64,000 nt of DNA from Symsagittifera roscoffensis (lineage: Eukaryota; Xenacoelomorpha; Acoela; Convolutidae). The position numbers and the translations under genes were made by a program. Shown piece by piece: positions 54,510 to 62,711 of this stretch. A model generated the notes under the pieces. The model was not told where the DNA came from, made no database searches, and saw only the letters and a program-made list of their open reading frames with translations. The stretch covers positions 65,133,374 through 65,197,373 of the forward strand of contig NC_087065.1 in the NCBI RefSeq assembly GCF_963678635.1, in the 5' to 3' direction. Every line of letters begins with the position of its first letter. Within the stretch, counting starts at the first letter, position 1.

Positions 54510-55417
54510 TGTAACATTCGCCCGGAAGATACAAATCGACGGAAAACAAAACTATGTCCTAAGACGACTGTCCAACGTCTAGACAGAGCCTTACATGCTT
54601 TTAACCGTCTCTACCAAGCCAGTACTTTCGGTGCTCTTTCTAACATCGGGTCGACAAAAATTGTTTTCGGCTTCGGTCAAAACGCTCAAATTAACTTAAC
54701 TACATGCAGAAATAGTGAGCTCATGGCTGGGTCTCAGTATCCCCAGACCACGAGGTCACTCCTAAAATCAGGGCTTTTACTGTTTATTGATTTATTATTG
54801 TTTTTGTTCAGTAGATAAAAATCATCATCTCCATCGAAGATGGATCAACCCTTTCCCCCAACTCCTAGCTTCTCATACTAGCTAAATGAATTCAGTTGTT
54901 AATTAAATTCAATTTAGGACATGACAGGGAAGCTAAAAGTTTATATAAGTTAATAAAAATTCCAGTCCTGAGACCCCTCCGGATTCCTTAATCCGGGGAA
55001 ATAAGGCTCTTATTCTCCTTTCGGAAGGCTGGTTTTCCACCCTTCACCGTTGTTCGCAACGGCCTTGCAACTATTGTAGCGACACAATAGTTGCAACTCG
55101 GAGCGGTCTGGGCTACTTCTGCAATTTGTTGTTGTTTCTCAATCACAATCTCCGTTGTTAACGCTATCGCAACTAATGTTGTTGTGTTTTTCTTCAGGTT
55201 TTCTGTCGAAATGGTTGTTTCTGACGTTTCTCAGAAATATGACGTCATACTTCGAAATTTTAAAATTTCAAAAAACCAGAATATCTTGACCTACACCGTT
55301 TGGCCAATCGTTCCAATAACGCTCTTATTTCTTCAAAATCGCCAATTCGGAAGGTTGGCTGCTAAAAATTCGAATCTGCTGAATCTGCATTTTGATCCAT
55401 TCTGGTCAAATGTCACA
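54510..55417 (-). repeat. 5' LTR of element II (908 bp)
   Basis: Starts TGTGACATTTG and ends CGAATGTTACA on the element strand. It matches the 3' LTR copies along its whole length with scattered substitutions and small indels. The outer flank begins 'tacgaccgactggcac'. Confidence 0.88.
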
Positions 55418-56241
55418 TACGACCGACTGGCACACTTTTTAGGAAATGCGTTTGCAGGTATGGCAAAGCGTTTGATCAGTCCTAAATTTATGTTGAATAT
55501 ATACAAGTTCGGTCGGGCGAAAATCTGAAAATGTTTTTAACCTAGAGAGGAAGGTGAACACCATCTTTAAAAACCATGTTTACATTAAGACTAACGCTTA
55601 GATTAAGGATCTAATTCTGATTTTTGAGTAATAAAATGTATACAACGCAAAACGAAGAATTATTTAAAGCACCAAGTTTTTTATTTATGAATTTGTTTTT
55701 TTTGCAGAGGACGTTTTTTGAGGATAATAAGCGCATATGGGTTAAGATTATGATTCACTTAACTTATTAAAAATGTCCAATCATTAAAGCCGGCTACTAT
55801 GACAACGCAGTTCAGATTCTGCGAGTGGTAGCGCGAGACAGTAATGGCAAGGTCGGCTATCTTTGAACCTTTGTACGTGAACACTGGGTCCGACATCTTT
55901 GGTACTGCAGTACTTGGTCATCGAGGTTCCTTCTACCAGTGTCCTGCTCAACTTGGGTGGACACTTTGGCCTTTACTTCGGCACAAACATTCACCAAACA
56001 GGGTACAAAACAAGAGAAAGAATAAATTGTAAAATGGATTGAATAAGAATGGATTTTTAAAACAAATCACAAAAAGAAATGAAAGTGATTACAACCTGGT
56101 TCTTCACTGGTGGAGGTTCCGGTTGGGTTGTCCCGATAGAAGAGTATCGCGGCTTGACAAGCTAGTCTCTAAAATCCCATTCTGGGCCTTCTTACAAGTT
56201 GTGATTGTTGTGATAAACTTATTAAATAGATAGAAGGTATC
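55418..56241. other. Flank of element II and possible LINE 5' region
   Basis: On the minus strand, a 'tttttaacattttcag'-like run ends near 55529. It could be a splice acceptor before a short open stretch (FARPNLYIFNINLGLIKRF ... KKCASRSY) interrupted by element II. Plus-strand sequence upstream of 56242 may be the LINE 5' UTR. No complete gene. Confidence 0.4.
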
Positions 56242-57048
56242 ATGAGTGGCAGAGGACGAAACAGAACTGGTTCCACCTCTACGAGACTTCGAGCGAAATG
56301 TGGATCATGCGAAATTGCAGTACAGGCAGCTGGTTTGCAGTGCGAGGACTGTGACTGCTGGTTTCACCCAGAATGCGTAAACGTCTCTGATGGGCAATAT
56401 CAGCTTCTACAGACCTTGACGACTACCTGCTGGTACTGTTCTCCTTGCTTCAAACAACGTCAAGACCGGTCGGTTATTGTTTCTCTATCTGCCACTGTAA
56501 ATAAACTAGCCGAAAAACTCGAAAACCTTGATACCACCCTCAAATCAGTCGATGCTGCGCCGAAACAGGCCACTGGACAAGAGGTGGACTCATCTGAAAA
56601 AACATATCACATTGATGACTCCTATAAACATCGTGTGAAAATAGTGGGTATCCAAGAGAGCGAGAAGAAATTCACAGATGCTAGACAGTTTGACGACAAG
56701 ACATCTATCGAGAATATTCTGGGAAAACTAGAAATCAAAAATGCGAACGTAGCAGACTGTTTCCGCGCTGGCAAATACGATAAAACTCGTAACAGGCCAC
56801 TTATAGTCTCGTTCAGCTCGATCTGGGACGCGCGACTCATCAGGTCGAAAGCAATTGAAAGAAAACTCTACCAAAGTGACTCCATTCTTATTTTGAATGA
56901 GCTGTCTCCTGCAGATCGTGCTGTAGAAAAACAGCTCCTAGCCAAACGACATGAGGTTATTCAGACGGGTGTTGACAAATCTAGAATAAAAATCCGAAAC
57001 TTGAAACTATATGTTGATGGTATCGAAACGAAATGTGACAAGAACTGA
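56242..57048 (+). CDS. LINE ORF1: PHD-finger RNA-binding protein
   Basis: 268 residues from an ATG. Residues about 19-70 form a PHD-type zinc finger: CGSC ... CEDC ... HPEC ... CWYC with the C4-H-C3 order. A short coiled coil follows (LSATVNKLAEKLENLDTTLKSV). Then comes a region (HRVKIVGIQESEKK ... ADCFRAGKYDKTRNRPLIVSFSS) resembling the RRM-like core of LINE ORF1 proteins. It should bind LINE RNA. It ends in TGA followed by CTA, directly in frame with ORF2. Confidence 0.85.
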   Translation: MSGRGRNRTGSTSTRLRAKCGSCEIAVQAAGLQCEDCDCWFHPECVNVSDGQYQLLQTLTTTCWYCSPCFKQRQDRSVIVSLSATVNKLAEKLENLDTTLKSVDAAPKQATGQEVDSSEKTYHIDDSYKHRVKIVGIQESEKKFTDARQFDDKTSIENILGKLEIKNANVADCFRAGKYDKTRNRPLIVSFSSIWDARLIRSKAIERKLYQSDSILILNELSPADRAVEKQLLAKRHEVIQTGVDKSRIKIRNLKLYVDGIETKCDKN

Positions 57049-58035
57049 CTAAACAACTTGACACTCTACTTGCAAAATGCCCGTAGCCTGTTGACACTCA
57101 GTAGACGCCTTTCTTTCATAAAAGAAGTAAATCTGTTTAACCCGGACATTGTCTGTGTCACAGAAACTTGGCTAGACAAAGATCCAACAAGTATGATTTT
57201 CATGGAAACGGATTACAATATTGCCTCTTACTCCATCAGAGAAACTGGCGAACACGGTGGTACTCTTATCTTATGCAAGTCTACCTGTGACTATATTACT
57301 CTTCCGACAAATGTCGATTTTATTTCAGTCATTCTGATACCCAGTTCGAGTATAGCGGTCATGTGCGTTTACAACCCTCCAACTAACAGTCATTATCGAG
57401 TTAATTGTGATGTTCTTATGAATCAAATTGAATCCATCGTAAATTCACGACTACAAGGTTTTAAAATAATCATTTGTGGTGATTTTAACATGCCTGATGC
57501 CAACTGGGATACATTGACAGCAACAACCACAGATTCTTCCTCAGTAATTGACCATATTCTTGATATTGGACTAGAACAAATTGTTCACTTCCCTACTCAC
57601 ATTAGTGGAAATATTCTGGACCTTGTCTTTACAAACCTCTCTTATTCAGAAGTTTCGAGTCATCCTGTTAACTTTTCTGATCATACAGGTGTTGTGGTAA
57701 ACTTTATTACGACAAGTGAAACAACCTGTAATAAAACCAACTCAGTTACCAACAAACGTCTACAAACCAATGTTTATGCTGATGTCTCACATGCGTTATC
57801 CACTTCTTTGTTTTCGGTAGAGCTTGATGTAACAAACCCGGGCTATCGGAATCACTGGCTTGATTACTTTTACAACATCATTGATGTGAACAGCTCTTTT
57901 ATCAGAAGAAAGCGCGCCAGCTTACCGTATTTTTTCCTCGCATTCAGTTCATCTTCTCAACAAATTACGTACTGCAGAAAGACGACTGTCAAAGCAGTGG
58001 TCCAAGTTTACCTATGGTACAGTAAAGCGTCTTAA
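57049..58035 (+). pseudogene. LINE ORF2 N-terminal part: endonuclease
   Basis: In frame with ORF1 after the TGA at 57046-57048 and without an early ATG. Motifs: LQNARSL, CVTETWL (catalytic Glu), CGDFNMPDANW and SDHTGVV, the apurinic/apyrimidinic-type endonuclease signature. Near 57930 a poly-T run (ttttttcc) carries a 1-nt indel. Reading the other frame restores a typical linker (SVHLLNKLRTAERRLSKQW), so this is a frameshift mutation. Confidence 0.85.
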
Positions 58036-59479
58036 GCAACAGTCGGCAGCTTCAATTGAAACTGACACTATTATATTCACTGAAAGCTTCACGTCCACAA
58101 ACTCTAGTACAAACGACTGCTACAGACTGTTGAAAACTATAAATCAATCAATCAACCTACCAAAAATGATGAAGTTCGGAGAAAATGTGTTTAACGACAG
58201 CTACAGTATTGCTTGTGCGTTCAACCGTCATTTTGGTGACGTTTTTAATAAAGTCACTGGAACTTTCAGTGATTTTTCGGAATCAACACTCAACCGTGTC
58301 TCTATTCACTTCGATGACGTGAAGACCGCTCTGGAAAATTCATCACTCGGCACAGGTTTTGATAATGTACCCGGTGCTTTCTTACGGAACTCTGCCAGTG
58401 AAATAACTTTTCATGTACAGAAGCTTTTTGATAGTATTATCATTAGTGGCGAATACCCCTCACAGTGGAAAAACTCTTATATTACTCCAATATTCAAATC
58501 AGGTGACAAATGTGACATAAAATGCTATAGACCTATCAGTATTCTTTCTAAACTATCTTTGGTTTTCGAGCGGGTTCTTTATAACAAACTCTATCCTTTC
58601 GTGGCTGAACGTCTATCGCGATATCAATTCGGTTTCATAAGAAAAAGATCCTGCCAGGTACAACTTTTACTCTATTTGCATGATATTGTCAAAGCACTTG
58701 ATACCAATGATCAAGTTTTCGCCGTATATCTGGATTTCTCTAAAGCGTTTGACAAAGTACCGCATCGCATCCTTTTACAGAAACTACGTAATTTTGGCAT
58801 CGGTGGGGAACTTTTACTTCTTTTGGCATCTTACCTCACAGATCGAAAGCAATGCGTAAAAATAGACGGCCGTTATTCCTTTTTTATCGATGTTCTAAGC
58901 GGGGTACCACAAGGATCGATTATTGGTCCCCTCTTGTTCATAATTTTTATCAACGATTTACCAGATAGTTGTTTTACGTCTTGTATGTATCTGTTCGCGG
59001 ACGACAGCAAAAGCAGATCCTCTAGCATAGAAGATCTACAGCGGGACCTCGATCGATGCGTTGAGTGGGCAAATTCAAACGGTATGACCTTCAATACTGA
59101 TAAAACCGTTTTAATTCACTTTGCTAACAAACATATTTTACCAAGCCCGTATCATCTAACACTGGGCGAGAATATCCTTTCTGACAGCTGTGATGTGAAA
59201 GACTTGGGTGTGAAAATATCGAAAAACTTAAACTGGAGATCCCATATTAGTTGGAAAATCAAGACATGCTATAGCATATTCTTCTCTATCAAACGAACGA
59301 TTCCATTTGCTACTCCAATATCAACTAAAACTCGACTGGTTAAAGCTTATATTCTGTCCTCCTTGTGTTACTGCTCTCCGATATGGTATCTTAGTCAAAC
59401 AGAGTTGAGAAGCATGGATGTTCTGTGCCAGTCGGTCATATTTGGAAGTTTGACCTTGAGAAGAGCAGAAAATACTTGA
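58036..59479 (+). pseudogene. LINE ORF2 C-terminal part: reverse transcriptase
   Basis: The frame continues the endonuclease part after the indel. RT blocks: YRPISILSKLSLVFERV, QFGFIRKRSC, VYLDFSKAFDKVPH (first Asp), SGVPQGSIIGPLLFIIFINDL, LFADDSK (FADD), NTDKT and VKDLGVKI. The thumb ends with LCYCSPIWY. The last about 17 codons from LCQSVIFGS on lie in sequence not specific to the LINE, so the true 3' end is missing. Confidence 0.9.
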
Positions 59480-59820
59480 TTTTGGAGAGAAATTTTATTT
59501 TTCAAAAATTCGAATGGAACATGTCATGCACGATTTTCTCGCGACAACTGAAAATCAGAAAAAGAAATCAGAACAATTTTAGAGCAATTGCGGGAAAGTT
59601 AGAAAGTAAAAACGAGTGGGAAATTGCTATTCGCAATTTCCATCTATATATAATCGAGAGTAGAGCTGTCCTACTTGAAATAGAAGACAGAGTATCCCCG
59701 AGAGAGCGATTACTAAAGTTGGACCAGAGTGAACCTTCAGCGGAAAGGCGGACAACTAGAGTGTCCCAACGGTCCAAGAGAACTCAAATTCTAGAGCATG
59801 AACTTATCCTTGCTGTCTAA
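59425..59820 (+). other. Open frame of unknown origin upstream of element III
   Basis: 131 codons without an early ATG: VPVGHIWKFDLEKSRKYL, then a basic, charged region ending with SERRTTRVSQRSKR-like residues. Its first 45 nt match the joined flanks of element II (which would read VPVGRILKFDLEKM), so this is a repeated sequence, perhaps a gene fragment or an element 3' end. No domain recognised. Confidence 0.35.
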
Positions 59821-59829
59821 ACTATAAAA

Positions 59830-60305
59830 CATTAAACTTCTCTTAGTCATTTATTTCTTGAGTTAGTTACTGACTGGATTATTTCCCAATTCTTGAGCGT
59901 GCTGCTATGTGAGTACAAATTTAATTTCTAGAGTGTGTTTTATGATTGTTATGTTGAGATAAGGCGAGTTTTAGGTTGATCCATCTGAAATGGATCAAAG
60001 TCACACTGTCTAATAAAAAGTAACCTAACGGATTGTTCCAACCCGGTTTTTAACGGCGTTCATGTATTTTGGGTATCTAGAGACCTAAGTATGGGGACGT
60101 TTCTAATTCTAGAGTGGGGGGATATTTTAGTAGTAGCCTTTAAGCTGTAACGGGTCGTAGTCTCATGTCATAAGCGAACCGAACTGGCTCCGACCGTTCT
60201 TGAGGTGGGAAAACACAAGAGATAGTGTCCCTGACCCTTGAGCCAGTGGTTATAGGGCCTATTTTTCTTAAGCCTCATGTGTGACTGCAGTAGACGAATG
60301 TTACA
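59830..60305 (+). repeat. Putative 5' LTR of element III (left end uncertain)
   Basis: It ends in CGAATGTTACA at 60305, the same end as the LTRs of element II, and is followed at the same spacing by the same PBS. It shares 'ggttgatccatct' and a nearby AATAAA-like signal with LTR II but is otherwise diverged. The start is a guess; no second LTR lies in the window. Confidence 0.5.
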
Positions 60306-60316
60306 TAGTGTTTTTA

Positions 60317-60333
60317 TGGCGCTCCTGGGTGTT
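60317..60333 (+). promoter_or_regulatory. Putative primer-binding site, element III
   Basis: TGGCGCTCCTGGGTGTT, identical to the site of element II, starts 11 nt after the LTR end. Confidence 0.6.
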
Positions 60334-61779
60334 TACGACATCAAGACTACGGAGTCGAACCCACTTGAGACAGCTTCGGGCTGAATGCCCATTCTAGAGT
60401 ACCGGCGGTACGGTTCGACAGGAACGTGCAAACCTTCCGGTTGTACCGTGATAGCTTTTTAAGAAAACTCGAGAAAATTTCCTGGTACGCTCTCCGAACG
60501 AGGCTTAGCTAACCGAGTAAAGGGGGGGCAACTAGGGGGACAAAAACACGAGCAAAAAGACAAAAAGCAAAACAAAAACCAAAAAAGAATAGAAAAAGGA
60601 ACAAAAACCATAAAACGAAAAAAGACAGTGACTTTGACACCAGATTAGTTGGATCAAACCTTTATATTAATTAAATAGTATACCCATACTGTTTTACAAG
60701 TTCGATCGTTTCGATCAACCTAGCAATTTAAACCAGTAAACTGAATAAAGTGCCCAAAGTGGGGCGTTGTCAAGGGTTTTCAGATAGCTTGGAACTTAGC
60801 TGGACCAATAGGAGACTTGACTGGAAGAGGTGACCAGCCGAGTGGGAAAGTGGTTCAGGGACACTTGAGCTGAACCAATAGGAGACTTGACTGGAAGAGG
60901 TGACCAGTCGAGTGGGAAAGCAGCCAAGAAGGATTTGGCAATTCTCGAGTTCTCAAGTTGGGCAGAACGGGTATCGTTAGAATCCACATTACATTATAGG
61001 AGATAAGTGTAAAATTGGATAAGCGAAATCCCCCAGTTTTGAGGAACGTTTTTACTTGAGCAGGCCTGGAAACAGGTCTACGGTTTTCTCTTGAGAGGTT
61101 TAGCACCCGGCGCTTAAAGTAATTTTTAGGCTTAAGAAGGGGGGCTAGAAAGGGGGGAGGTTAGAAGGGGGGCTGGTTAAGTTAGAGGTTGGCGGTTGTA
61201 AATTGTAAAAAGGGGGAAATTAGAGTAACTAATTAGTCGACATCGTTGACTTAGTTACATTAGAAATTAACACGCGTTGGTAATATTAGGTGGAGATCCA
61301 GAATTCAACTCGAGTTAAGACTGGTACGCTGGTTGGTTTGGTAGGGGGGACCGGATATAGACAGCTTTTGTGATACCCCATAAGATCACTAGTGGGGGGA
61401 GGAAAACGCGTGGCAATTAGGTACCAGACAATTTTTTTAGACGAAAGGTAGACATTGGTCACCTTTAAATTTTAGGTGGGCTCATTTTTCTGTTTTTATT
61501 ATTTTTCTTACTTAAAATTTTTTGTTGCATTTTATTGAGGATTTGTGTTTGGTTATATACGAACAGGTGATCACAAGATACCTGCGCACCTACATTGAAA
61601 GAGAAACAACCAAAAAGAAGAGGGGGGTCAGCATTTGGCTTTTAAGAGAGGGTTTTTGGGAAAATTTTACTAGAGCTTGAGTGGTGGTACAAGGTACGGT
61701 GGTTCAAGAAGACCCTACAACGAGGAAGACACTCCGTGACGAGTATTGGGACAAGACCGAAGAAGTCTTAAAACAGAGC
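60334..61779 (+). other. Leader of element III, first part
   Basis: Noncoding, with A- and G-rich runs (ggggggca, aaaaacc). It contains a 72-bp-spaced direct repeat, listed separately. No coding motif on either strand. Confidence 0.5.
60800..60923. repeat. Two-copy direct repeat, 72-bp period
   Basis: 'ccaataggagacttgactgg' through 'gtgggaaag' occurs at about 60805 and again at about 60877 with one or two changes. It lies in the leader of element III. Confidence 0.85.
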
Positions 61780-61783
61780 AGTC

Positions 61784-62440
61784 TTGGGATAGTGGTCTTG
61801 GGACAGGGTCTTGGGACAGTGGTCTTGGGACAGGGTCTTGGGACAGTGGTCTTGGGACAGGGTCTTGGGACAGGGTCTTGGGACAGTGGTCTTGGGACAG
61901 GGTCTTGGGACAGTGGTCTTGGGACAGGGTCTTGGGACAGGGTCTTGGGACAGTGGTCTTGGGACAGGGTCTTGGGACAGTGGTCTTGGGACAGTGGTCT
62001 TGGGACAGGGTCTTGGGACAGGGTCTTGGGACAGGGTCTTGGGACAGGGTCTTGGGACAGTGGTCTTGGGACAGTGGTCCTGGGACAGTCTTGGGACAGT
62101 GGTCTTGGGACACTAGTCTTGGGACACTAGTCTTGGGACATCAGCCTTGGGACACTGGTCTTGGGACACTACCCTTGGGACACTAGTCTTGGGATACCAG
62201 CCTTGAGACACTGGTCTTGGGACACTACCCTTGGGACACTAGTCTTGGGACAGTAGTCTTGGGACACTAGCCTTGGGACACTAGTCTTGGGACAGTAGTC
62301 TTGGGACACTGGTCTTGGGACACTACCCTTGGGACAATAGTATTGGGACACTAGCCTTGGGACACTGGTCTTGGGACAGTAGTCTTGGGACACTAGCCTT
62401 GGGACACTGGTCTTGGTACAAGGGTCTTAGGACACTAACG
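61784..62440. repeat. Leader minisatellite of element III, 13-15-bp units
   Basis: About 45-50 units: first mixed 'cttgggacagtggt' (14 bp) and 'cttgggacagggt' (13 bp), then from about 62095 'cttgggacactagt/ggt' types with variants. Because no unit contains a stop in most frames, several forward and reverse frames stay open for 100-150 codons. These are not genes. Confidence 0.97.
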
Positions 62441-62711
62441 GAGAGTACTGTGATAGTGACGAATAGTCTTGGGACGGTATAGAAATTGAAGTCAAATTAC
62501 AACAAGTGCGTTTTAAGACAGAACAAGACAAATTGAAATAGGTAGGGTTAAGACCAAATTAAGGAAAATTTTTCGGAGGTTTTAGAAAGGGAATTGGAGA
62601 AGGTTTTTAACACGTTGTACAGAATTTGTTACCACAAAAAATATTTTTTTTACCCTTAGAATAGAATCGTGTATATAATAAAATTGTAAATAGAAACAGT
62701 TGTAAATAGAA
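62441..62711 (+). other. Leader of element III, gag-proximal part
   Basis: AT-rich noncoding stretch between minisatellite and gag start. An in-frame TAA lies just before the gag ATG. Confidence 0.6.

Larger units (their letters stand above)
30397..55417 (-). mobile_element. Giant Ty3/Gypsy retrotransposon (element II), about 25 kb
   Basis: It is bounded by LTRs at 54510-55417 (5') and 30397-31311 (3'), with a putative PBS next to the 5' LTR. Minus-strand order: 3 kb leader with minisatellite, gag, two-knuckle nucleocapsid, protease, RT, RNase H, integrase, remnant of the macro extension, then six post-pol frames p1-p6 and 0.8 kb of noncoding DNA. Its size is at the upper end known for LTR elements. 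Pol has a few stops and frameshifts and gag carries an internal pol-fragment insertion, so this copy is probably defective, while p1-p6 are essentially open. Confidence 0.85.
56242..59427 (+). mobile_element. CR1-like LINE, nearly full coding length
   Basis: ORF1 with PHD finger, then ORF2 with apurinic-type endonuclease and RT, all on the plus strand. There is one frameshift in ORF2, and the sequence seems to lose LINE identity near 59427, where a segment shared with the flanks of element II begins. The RT has the FADD palm and no RNase H, typical of the CR1/L2/jockey branch. Confidence 0.85.

Noticed and set aside
55091-55528. 145-codon plus-strand frame across the end of the 5' LTR
   Set aside because: It runs antisense through the LTR of element II and into its flank; the LTR copies at 27 and 31 kb carry the same antisense frame only partly, and no domain is visible.
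61681-62393. Several long frames on both strands over the 'cttgggacag' array
   Set aside because: They exist only because the repeat unit lacks stops; composition is purely repetitive and no start context or domain supports a gene.
61784-62440. Regularly spaced repeat that superficially resembles a CRISPR array
   Set aside because: Units are contiguous with no unique spacers, and the window is eukaryotic.
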